Origin: Roseiarcus sp963726105
GTDB taxonomy: Bacteria; Pseudomonadota; Alphaproteobacteria; Rhizobiales; Beijerinckiaceae
Direction: 5' to 3'
DNA: 64,000 bases
NCBI GenBank assembly: GCA_963726105.1
Contig: CAVSBJ010000002.1
Location: forward strand, 47,949-111,948
Shown: one piece after another, positions 1 to 8,875 of the stretch
Layout of the letters: every line of letters begins with the position of its first letter
Position numbering within the stretch: position 1 is the stretch's first letter
The notes under the pieces: generated by a model
The model's input: only the letters and a program-made list of their open reading frames with translations
What the model was told of the DNA's origin: nothing
Databases searched by the model: none
Translations under genes and position numbers: made by a program

Positions 1-520
1 GGGCGTCTTCCAGCATGTGAACGGCGTGACCAACGCCGTCTCCGGCTATGCCGGCGGCGACAAGTCGACCGCGCATTACGAGATGACCTCGAACGGCGAC
101 ACGGGCCACGCGGAATCGGTGCAGATCACCTACGATCCGCGCAAGATCACCTACGGGCGCATCCTGCAGGTCTATTTCTCCGTCGCCCACGACCCGACCG
201 AGCTCAATCGCCAGGGTCCGGATTCAGGCACGCAATATCGCTCGGCGATTTTCCCCGTGAACGACGAGCAGGCGCGGGTGGCGAAGGCCTATATCGCCGA
301 GCTCAATTCCGCGCATGTGTTCGGCGCGCCGGTCGTCACCACGATCGAGCCGGGCAAGACCTTCTACCGCGCCGAGGATTATCACCAGGACTTCTTGGCC
401 AAGAATCCGGGCTACCCTTACATCGTCTATAACGACCTGCCGAAGGTCGCGAACCTCAAGCGCCTGTTCCCCGCGCTCTACCGCCCCAACCCCGCGCTCG
501 TCAGCGCCGCCCGCTCGTGA
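1..520 (+). CDS. msrA: Peptide-methionine (S)-S-oxide reductase MsrA, 5' truncated by the window edge
   Basis: The enzyme reduces methionine-S-sulfoxide in oxidised proteins in the cytoplasm, using thioredoxin. The open frame runs from base 2 through to the stop at 520 with no in-window start, so the N-terminus with the catalytic GCFWG motif lies upstream. What remains is typical of the family: VNGVTNAVSGYAGG, the HAESVQITYDP strand, and the DPTELNRQGPDSGTQYRSAIF block. The tail, including YHQDFLAKNPGYPYI, matches the MsrA C-terminal region. A perfect 10-bp hairpin begins five bases after the stop. The family assignment is certain; completeness cannot be judged. Confidence 0.95.
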   Translation, partial: GVFQHVNGVTNAVSGYAGGDKSTAHYEMTSNGDTGHAESVQITYDPRKITYGRILQVYFSVAHDPTELNRQGPDSGTQYRSAIFPVNDEQARVAKAYIAELNSAHVFGAPVVTTIEPGKTFYRAEDYHQDFLAKNPGYPYIVYNDLPKVANLKRLFPALYRPNPALVSAARS

Positions 521-524
521 GTTT

Positions 525-591
525 ACCTTCTCCCTTGGGGAGAAGGTGGCGCGAAGCGCCGGATGAGGGCTCCTCGCCCGCTTTCGCGGGC
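525..591. repeat. Cluster of three hairpins after msrA, genome-repeat-like and probably a terminator
   Basis: Three adjacent inverted repeats lie between the convergent msrA and STAND genes. They are ACCTTCTCCC-ttg-GGGAGAAGGT (525-547), GGCGC-gaa-GCGCC (548-560) and GCCCGC-tttc-GCGGGC (576-591). The first has a close relative at 56843-56863, also followed by AGGTGGC. This is the style of short palindromic repeat commonly scattered between genes in Rhizobiales. Position between two stops suggests a bidirectional terminator, but there is no long T run. Confidence 0.6.
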
Positions 592-627
592 ATGACAGGC
601 GATGGATGCGCCGATCCCCGTCCGCTC

Positions 628-3198
628 TCACGCGCCGCCCTGCGCGAGGGCCGCCTCCAGCGCGGCCAGGTTGTTGCGCACGGTCACCGTGTTGGGATGG
701 TCAGACCCGAGGCTCGCCTCGAAAATCACGAGCGCGCGGCGATACAGCGGCGCCGCCTCGTCGAGGCGGTTGGTCTCCTTTAATAAGACCGCGAGACTGT
801 TGAGACTACCTGCCACGGACGGATGATCGGGTCCAAAACATTTCTCGAATATTGCGAGCGCACGGCGCATCAGCGGCTCGGCCTCATTCTGGCGGTCCGT
901 GGTGTACAGCACACATGCGAGATTGTTGAGGCCAGTTGCCACTTGCGGGTGACTTTGTCCGTAGCTCGTTTCCCAGATCGCAAGCCCGCGGCGATAGAGC
1001 GGCTCGGCCTCGGCGAGGCGATTCGTGGCCTGGAGCAGATTCGCGAGATTGTTGAGGTCGGTCGCCACATCAGGATGATCCGGCCCATAGCTGGCTTCGT
1101 CGATCGTCAGCGCCTTGCGAAGCAAGGCCTCCGCCTCAGCCGGGCGGTTAGTATCTCTTAGCAAGAGCGCAAGCACGGTGCGGCTACTTGTAGGGTAATT
1201 CGGCCCATAATTCGCCTCATCGATTGCGAGCGCGCGTCGAATGAGTGGCTCTGCGTCACCAGATCGATTTGTGTCTCGGAGGAGGTTCGCGAGATTGTTG
1301 AGGTAGGCCGCCACATGGGGATGATCGCGCCCAAGACTCGCCTCGCCGATCGCGAGCGCAAGGCGATACAGCGGCTCCGCCTCGGTGAAGCGCGCCTTCT
1401 GTTCAAGAAGGAGGCCGAGCTCGTTGAACAGCCGCGCGGTCGGCTCCATAATTTCCGCCGCGTCCGCGTTGTGCGCGACCGCAAGCGCGTGCGGCGCGAG
1501 CGGATCGAGAATTGGCCAGCTCCGCACGTCGTCGGGCTGACCAGCGAAGGCAGCGTTGACCCATTCCAACGCCTCGCGCAGCGCCTGCGACCTGCGCTCC
1601 TCGCTCATCGCGCGGCGGGCGAAATCCTGCACGAGGCGATGCACGACAAAGCCCGGCGCGCCGCCGTCCTCCGCGGTCAAGCCAGAAATGAGCGAATAGG
1701 CGTAGAGGCCGGCGCGCGCTTGATAGACGTCAGCGTCCGACGCCTCGCCAGGGACAGCGACGTCGAGCAGCGAATCCGGAACCGGGTCGGGGGCAAGGAA
1801 GGCGAGCCGTTCCAGCAGCCGTCGGCTCTCCGGCGAGAGCCGCGCGACCGATGTCGCCCAAGTCGTGGCCAGCGTCCGATCGGAACCCGTCACCGTCGCA
1901 TCCGCCCAAGCGAGCGCTTTGTCCCGACTCTCGCCCCAAAGTTTCAGATAGCGAGCAAAGCCGATGCGATCGGTCGCGATATGTGCGCCTGCCTGCTCAA
2001 GCCCCAGCGCGAGGCCGCCAAGCTCACGCGCCAGTTCACGGGCAAGCGCAATGTCGTCCTTGCTCTTGCTTCGGTCGGCGTCCGTCCGGTCCAGCAGGAA
2101 TTGCGCGGCCGCGGTCTCGTCGAGTGTGGAAACTTGGAGCTTTCGCACTCCGGCGGGAAAATTCGTCGCCCGCGCGGTGATGATGACATGCCCGCCTTTG
2201 AGACGTGGCATGAGTTTCGCGACCTCACCAACGGCGGCGCGGTCATCGACATTGTCGAGGATCATGAGCCAAGTTGGGTTGGCCTCAAGCCAGCGCAGGA
2301 CGGCGGTGATCTTGGTCGCGTCGTCGCGCGCCTCCTTTTCTGGAAGGTCGAGAACCTCGAAGGCCGTTAGCCCCGCCAAGCCCGCGTTGAGCGCGGAGCC
2401 GTCGCTCGCGCTGACGAACAGAAGCGCCGAATAGACCGCCTCGCGAGACCATCCATATTCGATCGCGAGCCGCGTCTTGCCAATTCCCCCGAGACCGTAA
2501 AGCGCGACCGGGGCGCCTTTGGCGCCCAGCAGCCCCGTATGCAGGTCGGCGAGATCCTCATCGCGGCCGGTGAACAGGCTGCCGAGCGACGCGAATGGCA
2601 GGTTGCGGGATTTCGTGGTCGATCCCGCTTTCTTAAGGGCGTCCAGAACCGCAGACCCGAAAACACGCGCGACGAGATTGTCAGCACTGGTGAACGTCTT
2701 CGCGGGATAGACATCGATCGCTTTGAGCCGCGTAAGATGCTCGGCCTGTGAGGCGCGCGAAGCGTCGGTTGGCGCGAATTTTGCGCCGCGTTTCACGCCA
2801 TAGGCCGGCGCGACGATGACGAGGTTTTTCCTCGCGCCGTCCTCGTTGGAGCCGATCGCGAGCCACGCTTCCCATTGCGTATAGGTAAGGCGCCCAAGGG
2901 CCTCACGATCCATGCCCTTTTCGGCCAGCCGAGCCGCGAGCTCGGGTCGGCGACGCAAAAGGTCGCCAACGCTGCTTGACACGGGCGCCGAGCCGGCCAT
3001 CTCGCCCACGAAATGCACGACGACGTCGCAGCTCTCGATATAGTCTTCCAGCATGGCGAGAGTGTCGCCGCCGCGATTTTGAAACTCCTCCTGGATTTTG
3101 ATTTCGACATTGAGTTGCGTCAGCGCGCCGCGCAACGCGTCGCGATACTCGCCGAACTCGTCGGACACGCAGGAGAGAAAGAGCTTGACGTCCGCCAT
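628..3198 (-). CDS. DUF4062 / NB-ARC / TPR STAND-type NTPase (856 aa)
   Basis: Three modules are visible. Residues 1 to about 90 (VKLFLSCVSDEFGEYRDALR, then DVVVHFVG) form a DUF4062 domain, a TIR-like Rossmann fold seen at the N-terminus of STAND proteins. A P-loop ATPase of NB-ARC type follows, with Walker A GLGGIGKT at about residues 235-242, a Walker B-like WLMILDNVDD near 310, and a GLALGLEQAGAHI motif further on. From about residue 590 there are five or six 42-residue kinesin-light-chain-type TPRs (EAEPLYRRALAI, then DHPxVAxxLNNLA). The ATG at 3198 has no close upstream gene, so it is probably monocistronic. Such proteins are thought to sense ligands with the repeats and signal through the N-terminal domain; some are anti-phage. 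That role is inference here. Confidence 0.85.
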   Translation of the reverse strand: MADVKLFLSCVSDEFGEYRDALRGALTQLNVEIKIQEEFQNRGGDTLAMLEDYIESCDVVVHFVGEMAGSAPVSSSVGDLLRRRPELAARLAEKGMDREALGRLTYTQWEAWLAIGSNEDGARKNLVIVAPAYGVKRGAKFAPTDASRASQAEHLTRLKAIDVYPAKTFTSADNLVARVFGSAVLDALKKAGSTTKSRNLPFASLGSLFTGRDEDLADLHTGLLGAKGAPVALYGLGGIGKTRLAIEYGWSREAVYSALLFVSASDGSALNAGLAGLTAFEVLDLPEKEARDDATKITAVLRWLEANPTWLMILDNVDDRAAVGEVAKLMPRLKGGHVIITARATNFPAGVRKLQVSTLDETAAAQFLLDRTDADRSKSKDDIALARELARELGGLALGLEQAGAHIATDRIGFARYLKLWGESRDKALAWADATVTGSDRTLATTWATSVARLSPESRRLLERLAFLAPDPVPDSLLDVAVPGEASDADVYQARAGLYAYSLISGLTAEDGGAPGFVVHRLVQDFARRAMSEERRSQALREALEWVNAAFAGQPDDVRSWPILDPLAPHALAVAHNADAAEIMEPTARLFNELGLLLEQKARFTEAEPLYRLALAIGEASLGRDHPHVAAYLNNLANLLRDTNRSGDAEPLIRRALAIDEANYGPNYPTSSRTVLALLLRDTNRPAEAEALLRKALTIDEASYGPDHPDVATDLNNLANLLQATNRLAEAEPLYRRGLAIWETSYGQSHPQVATGLNNLACVLYTTDRQNEAEPLMRRALAIFEKCFGPDHPSVAGSLNSLAVLLKETNRLDEAAPLYRRALVIFEASLGSDHPNTVTVRNNLAALEAALAQGGA

Positions 3199-3682
3199 TC
3201 GCCGCCGCCCGCGTTATGGCCGTGGCCCCAATGTGGCATGGCGAGACGAGTTCGGCAAAGGGCGGGGCGAGGCGCGTCGTGATTATGGGCGCCCATCCGC
3301 AATGCCCGGTTCGAGGTGGATTTTCTATGTTTTGCCGCGAAAATGCAGCTGTATTAAATCTGGCGGACGCCCATCTTTCGCCAACCCGTGGCGCGGATGA
3401 GGCTTTTCTACGGCCATGAGGCCGTTCCGCAGGGCCGGCCCGCGATGTGATTGTGTTCACTGCGGGTGGGTGCCGGCGTCGATGTCAAGCCCGGACCGTT
3501 CCGAGTGGCGAGGACGATAGGCTCGCCGGCAAGCCGGCCGACGGCGGCCAAGGTTGTAATCCAACATTGTCTTGCGCAAATCGGTATTTTATGTTATTCA
3601 GAATGAACCGGGTCGAATCCGGTTCCTCGCGAGGCTTAGGGACGAAGGGAATCGAGGGAAAGAATTTTTTATTTGGATTCGC

Positions 3683-3732
3683 TGTAACCCGTTGAAAAAG
3701 TCCCGATTCCACCAAAGGAATCCAAGGAAATG
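3683..3732 (+). repeat. Partial copy of the dispersed CCAAGGAAAT repeat family
   Basis: The stretch contains TAACCCGTTGAAAAAGTCCCG followed within 20 bases by GAATCCAAGGAAATGCAAG in two pieces. The same order occurs in the longer copy at 41762-41880 and in its reverse complement at 62297-62440. The spacer between the two motifs differs, so this is a diverged or shortened member. Confidence 0.55.
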
Positions 3733-3770
3733 CAAGCAAATTTGCTTGTTTTTATTAGGATTTGCTTGCA
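3731..3770. terminator. Palindrome with T run and a third alternative arm
   Basis: CAAGCAAATTTGCTTG (3733-3748) is a perfect 16-base palindrome followed by TTTTTATT. A third copy, ATTTGCTTGCA (3760-3770), is the exact reverse complement of 3731-3741, so two mutually exclusive hairpins can form. It lies about 40 bases after the stop of the minus-strand hydrolase. It could terminate that gene, or plus-strand transcripts by virtue of the T run. Confidence 0.5.
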
Positions 3771-3808
3771 TTCATTTGGTCGCCAAGCGGGGCCTGCCCC
3801 GACGCGGC

Positions 3809-4627
3809 TTAAGTCTTGGCGACCCCGGCGCAGAACCGGACAATCGCGTCGATCGTCGCCTCGGGCCGGTCGAACTGCGGCGCGTGGCGGCAGGCCTCGA
3901 GGATGAGGCTCGTCACGGGAGCGGGCGAGCGGGCCTCGATGGCGCGGATCTGCTTCAGCGTTCCATATTGATCGTCCGCGCCCTGGATGAGGAGCGCGGG
4001 GACACGCCAGCGGTTGACGGAATCCTTGATGGTCCAGGCTTTGAAGCCGGGATCGAGCCAGGCGTCGTTCCAGCCGCGGAAGGCGACGTCGACATGGCCG
4101 TGATACTTGGCGAGCCTCGCGCGGAGGTCGCCGGTCTCATAGGCATGGCCCGCCTCCGCGATCGCGGCGAGGCCCATCGCTTCGGTGAAGAGATGAGGCG
4201 CCATCAGGATGAGGCCCTTGATCCGCTCGTCGGCCCGTTCGCCGGCATAGATCGCCGCGATCGAGGCGCCGTCGCTGTGGCCGAGCAGGATTCCGTGTTT
4301 GAGCCCGATCGCGTCGAGCAAAGCGGGCAGGCTCATCCGCGCCTCGCGGCTCATGTAATCGAGCGGACGCGGGAGACTGACCGGATCGGACCCGCCGTAG
4401 CCTGCGCGTGAATAGGCGAACACCCCAAGGCCGGCCGCCGCCGCAAGTTTTTGCGGAAAGTCACGCCACAGCGCGACGCAGCCGAGGCCCTCATGCAGCA
4501 TGATGATCGTCGGCGCCTGATCCGGGGTCGGCCCATAAGCCGCCGCCTCCAGCCGTTTGCCGTCGGCGAAGACGGCGCCGGCGGCGCCGTCGATCCATCG
4601 AAAGGCCGCAGGGTCGAGCGTCATCAT
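3809..4627 (-). CDS. Alpha/beta hydrolase fold protein
   Basis: This is a single-domain cytoplasmic alpha/beta hydrolase of about 272 residues. The oxyanion region is IIMLHEGLGCVALW, and the nucleophile elbow GHSDGAS carries the catalytic serine. The acid lies around LLIQGADDQYGT, and the catalytic histidine is in the EACRHAPQFDRPE segment near the C-terminus. The closest style is the haloperoxidase or 3-oxoadipate enol-lactonase-like group, but the substrate cannot be named. The ATG at 4627 (MMTLDP) was preferred to an upstream GTG at 4687 because the fold starts soon after it. The gene stands alone and is divergent from the luxR region. Confidence 0.8.
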   Translation of the reverse strand: MMTLDPAAFRWIDGAAGAVFADGKRLEAAAYGPTPDQAPTIIMLHEGLGCVALWRDFPQKLAAAAGLGVFAYSRAGYGGSDPVSLPRPLDYMSREARMSLPALLDAIGLKHGILLGHSDGASIAAIYAGERADERIKGLILMAPHLFTEAMGLAAIAEAGHAYETGDLRARLAKYHGHVDVAFRGWNDAWLDPGFKAWTIKDSVNRWRVPALLIQGADDQYGTLKQIRAIEARSPAPVTSLILEACRHAPQFDRPEATIDAIVRFCAGVAKT

Positions 4628-5072
4628 CGTGCGGATCGGTTGCGCTTCCGGATCAAGCGTGACCCCCGGCGCCGTGGAATCGCACACGCGCCCGCTTCCG
4701 CCCTTTTGTCAGGGTTCGATTGGACATTCGACGGCGCGGCTGGCGGAAATCAGCTCCTTGCATGGGTTGGCCGGCCTTGTTCTCCGTTCCGCCTCCACAT
4801 GTTTGTTGATTGCATTGCCGTTCTTATGTTACATTAGTGACGGAACAAAGTTGCAATTTGGGCCCGGAGGGCATGATGCCCACAGAGTTGACGATGTTAT
4901 ATGGCCAATCAAGACCATTAAAACCAAACCGTACAAACGTCGACCCGAGCGCCTGCAACGGCCGCCGTCTGATCGTGGTCTCGACTGATCCAATTGATCT
5001 GTGGGCAAAAGTGACCGGGAGGCCCGGGCTGAGCCTGTAGAAATGCCTTCATGACGTCAATGGCTAACGCCT
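4628..5072. promoter_or_regulatory. Intergenic region upstream of luxR
   Basis: About 445 bases separate the divergent hydrolase and luxR. GC content falls noticeably from about 4800 onward, matching the lower GC of luxR and luxI. Candidate AT-rich promoter material lies around 4805-4850, but no consensus boxes or clear 20-base lux box dyad can be fixed by eye. A short frame at 4810-5040 shows no recognisable protein and was not called. Confidence 0.35.
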
Positions 5073-5834
5073 ATGGGAAATGTTACGATCGAATCGGCCG
5101 CTATAAGACTTACGGATACGATTCTTGGTTATAACGAGCAAGACCTGGAGGAAACCCTTAAGGCAATCGCGCTGGATATCGGCGTTAGCCACATTGCGTA
5201 TATGCGTTTTGCCCCTGACAAAAGTTCTGACGCTAGTCTGCTTACCGGGACTGTAACCTATTCGTTTCAGTGGCAGACGCGGTATTTTCTCAAACAGTAC
5301 GTCTTGATTGACCCGGTTATTGCATATGGGGGTAAAGCGGTTCTTCCATTCGACTGGGATCAGTTGGCGCGCGATGACCCCGCGGTTCAGGCGTTTTTCG
5401 CCGATGCGCTAACCCACGAGGTTGGCCTCAACGGACTGTCTATCCCCGTTCGCAATCGGAGGGGCGTTTACTCGTTGGTGTCTTATACCAGCAACCACGC
5501 AAAACCGGAATGGCAAGAATTTAAAAAAAGCAATATGGTAAAACTGCAATTGATCTCGGTTCTTATTGACTCCGCGGCTAGTGTCAATCTAAAACTCAGT
5601 AGCCCGCCAGTTAAACTCTCTAAGAGGGAAGAACAGTGCCTGATTTGGGCTGCTCGTGGCAAGACATACCAAGATATTTCCGATATACTGAATATATCGT
5701 TTGGCAGCGTGAAGAGTTATCTTGATACGGCGCGGCATAAATTGAATTGCGCGAACTTGACGCATGCAGTTGGGGTTGCCATTGCTACTGGTGTTATTCC
5801 TGCAAAGGCTCTGCAGGGTTCCTCCTTTAAGTGA
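5073..5834 (+). CDS. LuxR-family autoinducer-binding transcriptional regulator
   Basis: This 253-residue protein has the two-domain quorum-sensing layout. The N-terminal acyl-homoserine-lactone-binding domain (about 20-165) carries the conserved aromatic and acidic ligand residues in WQTRYFLKQYVLIDPV and PFDWDQL, plus GLNGLSIPV. The C-terminal GerE helix-turn-helix (about 185-245) reads LSKREEQCLIWAARGKT, then DISDILNISFGSVKSYL. The luxI-type synthase follows 92 bases downstream on the same strand, so the pair is a self-contained signalling circuit. Codon use is more AT-rich than in flanking genes, suggesting acquisition. The signal acyl chain cannot be predicted. Confidence 0.92.
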   Translation: MGNVTIESAAIRLTDTILGYNEQDLEETLKAIALDIGVSHIAYMRFAPDKSSDASLLTGTVTYSFQWQTRYFLKQYVLIDPVIAYGGKAVLPFDWDQLARDDPAVQAFFADALTHEVGLNGLSIPVRNRRGVYSLVSYTSNHAKPEWQEFKKSNMVKLQLISVLIDSAASVNLKLSSPPVKLSKREEQCLIWAARGKTYQDISDILNISFGSVKSYLDTARHKLNCANLTHAVGVAIATGVIPAKALQGSSFK

Positions 5835-5854
5835 TTCCTAAAATGTCAACTCAG

Positions 5855-5865
5855 CCACTATGTGG
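5855..5865. promoter_or_regulatory. Weak dyad in the luxR-luxI intergenic region
   Basis: CCAC-tat-GTGG lies in the 92-base gap upstream of luxI, followed by AATTGTGG. LuxR proteins bind dyads in this position, but this one is shorter than a standard lux box of about 20 bases and has no independent support. Confidence 0.25.
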
Positions 5866-5926
5866 AATTGTGGTGATTGAAAATTAAGGTTAACATTCGT
5901 GGTCTCGTAGCAAGGGAGATGCCACG

Positions 5927-6577
5927 ATGTTGAAGCTTATTGAAGGTTCGCGAGCCTCGTTGTTTCCGGTCGAAATGGACGCAATGTTTCGTAATAGGGC
6001 AGTCACTTTTTCAGAACGGCTCGGCTGGGACGTTACTGTGACGGATGGATATGAACGGGATGAATTCGATAATGCCAATCCGTTGTATCTGGTATCGGTA
6101 GACCCAAATACGAATGAATATTGGGGGTCTTTGCGATTGCTGCCGACCACGGGGCCAAACATGCTGCGTGATGTTTTTCCCTGCCTCCTCGAAGAGGGAG
6201 AGATCATCGAAAGCGCGACAATCTGGGAGAGCTCGCGAATTTGCGCCATCGCCGCGGATGGCCAGCCTCAGCGCCGCCGGAACGGAGTCAACTTCGTGCT
6301 CAGCGAGTTGATCGCGGGCATTGGGGAGGTTGCGGTCATCGCTGGCCTGACCCAAATCGTTTCGGTGTTCGACGCGCGGATTTATAGAGTTCTAAAAGCC
6401 GTCGGCTGCAATCCGCAGCTTATCGGCCGGCCCCGGCGGATAGGGGACACCATGAGCTACGCAGGGCTTTTCGATACCGGAGACGGTCTTCTGTCTGCTC
6501 TGAAAGCGTTTCGTGAGGAGCTTGGAATCGAGCCGCCGGAATCGAAAGAACTCGCCAGAGAACTCGCTTTCGCCTAA
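5927..6577 (+). CDS. Acyl-homoserine-lactone synthase, LuxI family
   Basis: The enzyme makes N-acyl-homoserine lactone from S-adenosylmethionine and an acyl-ACP or acyl-CoA. The conserved family residues are present in order. The first is the arginine/phenylalanine/tryptophan block FRNRAVTFSERLGWDV (about 22-37), then the acidic pair in ERDEFD (about 43-48), GSLRLLPT (about 71-78), and WESSR with its catalytic glutamate (about 105). The length of 216 residues is normal. The ATG at 5927 is preceded by AAGGGAG. It is co-oriented with the luxR gene and ends at a strong hairpin. An insertion-sequence cluster begins directly downstream. Confidence 0.93.
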   Translation: MLKLIEGSRASLFPVEMDAMFRNRAVTFSERLGWDVTVTDGYERDEFDNANPLYLVSVDPNTNEYWGSLRLLPTTGPNMLRDVFPCLLEEGEIIESATIWESSRICAIAADGQPQRRRNGVNFVLSELIAGIGEVAVIAGLTQIVSVFDARIYRVLKAVGCNPQLIGRPRRIGDTMSYAGLFDTGDGLLSALKAFREELGIEPPESKELARELAFA

Positions 6578-6584
6578 TGGGCGG

Positions 6585-6618
6585 TTGTAGCGCAGTCGGC
6601 TGCACGACTGCGCTACAA
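6585..6618 (+). terminator. Strong stem-loop after luxI
   Basis: TTGTAGCGCAGTCG (6585-6598) and its exact reverse complement CGACTGCGCTACAA (6605-6618) form a perfect 14-bp stem with a 6-base loop. It starts eight bases after the luxI stop. There is no T tract behind it, so it may act as a transcript-stabilising end or be a mobile-element scar rather than a classical intrinsic terminator. Confidence 0.6.
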
Positions 6619-6636
6619 AGCCTCTCGTCTCTTGCT

Positions 6637-6850
6637 ATGCAACGTCATCGGCATCAGGAGTTCGCTGGCTTCTTGAATGCCGTCAAGCGCGAGGTTCCCG
6701 TCGGAAAGATGTGCTCGCCATTCTCGACAGTTCCGCCGCCCACAAGCTTCAAGCCGTGCGAACTGGATGGCGCGCCGTGCGCGCTATACGTTCCATTTCA
6801 CCCCGACTTCGGCTTTCTTGGCTCAACGCCGTCGAGGGCTTCTCGTCGCC
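6637..6850 (+). pseudogene. Decayed fragment of an IS630-type transposase C-terminus
   Basis: Pieces of the family C-terminal region can be read in shifting frames: MQRHRHQEFAGFLNAVKREV, then LDSSAAHK, then YTFHFTPTSA, then SWLNAVEGF. In intact homologues these segments are contiguous. At least two frameshifts and lost residues make it non-functional. It is cut at its right side by the terminal repeat of the IS3-family element at 6855. The continuation of the domain is not found after that element ends at 12203, so the fragment was already truncated or the junction has been deleted. Confidence 0.65.
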
Positions 6851-8494
6851 ACCGTGAACCGCCCCGGGTTTGCCGGCGGCCGTTTCGTTTGAGTCACGCC
6901 GCGGTGGCGGGTTGGTCCGTCATGGCATAGTAGCGTTTCTCGGCTTCGGCTGGCGGGATGTTGCCGATGGGCTCCAGCAGCGGCGATTGTTGAACCGATC
7001 CACCCACTCCAGCGTCGCGAACGCGACAGCCTCGAATGACCGCCATGGTGGGCGCCGATGGATGGCCTCGGCTTTGTAGAGACCGTTGATGGTTTCGGCG
7101 AGAGCATTGTCGTAGCTGTCGCCGACGCTGCCTACAGAAGGCTCGATACCCGCTTCCGCCAAGCGCTGGGTGTATGTGATCGAGACGTATTGGGCGGATT
7201 CAAGCGGTCGTCGCAACACCTTAACGAAGGAGGTTGCGATGAGCCCTCGAAAGCGCCGATCACACCATTCTGGACGGGCCCCGCTGCCGTCACCGGGACG
7301 GCCGCCAGCAGCGGAGCGATCTGAACTTCAGCGATTTTGGTTGGGGATTGCGAAGGGGATGACCAGCGAGGAGGCTGCGCTGGCGGCTGGTATGTCGCAG
7401 CCTGTCGGAACCAGGATGTTCCGAAAGGCAGGCGGCATGCCACCAGCGATGTTCAGATCTTCGGCCGAGCCCCCGTCCGGACGATATCTCTCGTTTGCCG
7501 AACGTGAGGAGATCGCGCTTCTGCGCGTTCAGGGCCTTTCGAAGCGCGAGATCGGACGCCGGCTTGGTCGATCCGCCTCGACGATCTCCCGTGAGCTACG
7601 GCGCAATGCCGCCACGCGCAGCGGTGGCTTGGAATATCGTGCGTCGACAGCCCAATGGCACGCCGAGCGATCGGGCCGGCGTCCGAAAGGCGCCAAGCTT
7701 GCGCTGAACCGGGCCTTACGCGTCTATGTCGAGGAGAGGCTGGCCGGAACGGTCGCTGCTCGTAATGGTGCTGTCGTTGCCGGTCCTATGGTCTGCTGGA
7801 GTGGACGCCGTCATGGACAACGAAAGGCTCGTCGATGGAGCACGGCATGGAGCCCGGAGCAGATCGCCCGGCGATTGGCTGTAGACTTTCCGAATGACGA
7901 GACCATGCGGATCAGTCACGAAGCCATTTATCAAGCACTCTTCATCCAAGGCCGAGGGGCCCTTCGACGAGAACTGACCGCATGCCTGCGAACCGGGCGG
8001 GCGTTGCGGACGCCGCGGGCGCGCGTGGGCCAGCGCGGCAAGGGCTTCGTGTCATCCGAGATCATGATCAGCCAGCGCCCGGCCGAGGCGGATGACCGTG
8101 CGATTCCGGGGCACTGGGAGGGCGACCTCATTCTGGGGCTTGGCAGTTCGGCAATAGGCACACTGGTCGAGCGTACGACGCGCTTTACGATGCTGCTACA
8201 CCTGCCGCGACTGGACGGTCATGGGGCCACGCCGCGAGCCAAGAATGGACCGGCTCTCGCAGGGCATGGCGCCGAGGCCGTTCGCGATGCCATCACGCGC
8301 ACCATCGTAACCCTGCCTCAGGAACTTCGCCGCTCGTTGACATGGGACCAAGGCGCCGAGATGGCCCAACACGTGGCGCTTAAAATCGTATCCCTCCGGC
8401 GAGGGCCGCCTAGCGAAAGCGAGGCGAGCGGCGATAGTGCGGTGATGTGGACGCGGCGATCGTGTCCACTAATCGATGATGGACACTATCGCAG

Positions 8495-8875
8495 ATGTCG
8501 GACGCCGGGATGCAAGGCGCGGATGGCGGCGAGCGCCGGCGACGGACTTGGTCGGCTGATCAGAAGCAACGGATCATCGCGGAGAGCTTTGCGCCCGGCG
8601 GATCCGTTGCGGAGGTGGCGCGCCGTTATGGTCTGAACTCCAATATGCTGTTCACCTGGCGACGGCGAGAACGGGCGGACGTCAATGACGTCGGCAAGAC
8701 AGTGAGCATTGTGCCGGTGAGGGTCGTGGAGGCTACGCCGACTGCGACCGCCACAGCTCCGGCCTCGATGGGTCGGATGGAGATCGTGCTTGTCGGGGGC
8801 GAGCGGATCCTTGTCGGGGCGGACGTCGACGCGACGGCGCTGGCCCGGATCGTCAAGGCGCTCGGGCGGCGATGA
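8495..8875 (+). CDS. tnpA: IS66 TnpA (accessory, helix-turn-helix)
   Basis: The 126-residue protein has an N-terminal helix-turn-helix resembling the IS3 OrfA/IS66 Orf1 group: RRTWSADQKQRIIAESF, then SVAEVARRYGLNSNMLFTWRR. A variable middle and a C-terminal strand-rich tail (VDATALARIVKALGRR) follow. It overlaps tnpB by four bases (ATGA at 8872), implying coupled translation. It is an accessory protein needed for transposition of complete IS66 elements and probably binds DNA. Confidence 0.92.
   Translation: MSDAGMQGADGGERRRRTWSADQKQRIIAESFAPGGSVAEVARRYGLNSNMLFTWRRRERADVNDVGKTVSIVPVRVVEATPTATATAPASMGRMEIVLVGGERILVGADVDATALARIVKALGRR

Larger units (their letters stand above)
3199..3808. other. 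Intergenic region of about 610 bases with no convincing gene
   Basis: This lies upstream of the STAND gene and downstream of the hydrolase. Short frames exist on both strands but none has family-like sequence. The right part (about 3570-3775) is much richer in A and T than its surroundings. It holds a partial copy of the dispersed repeat (3683-3732) and a palindromic hairpin (3731-3770). The promoter of the STAND gene must lie in the left part, but I could not pick clear -35/-10 boxes. Confidence 0.5.

Noticed and set aside
4810..5040. Possible small gene upstream of luxR
   Set aside because: There is no ribosome-binding site or protein-like pattern. The region is better explained as luxR leader DNA.
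5835..5926. Classical 20-base lux box
   Set aside because: Only a short CCAC-tat-GTGG dyad is visible. It does not match the ACCTGT-type consensus, so it is reported only as a weak site.
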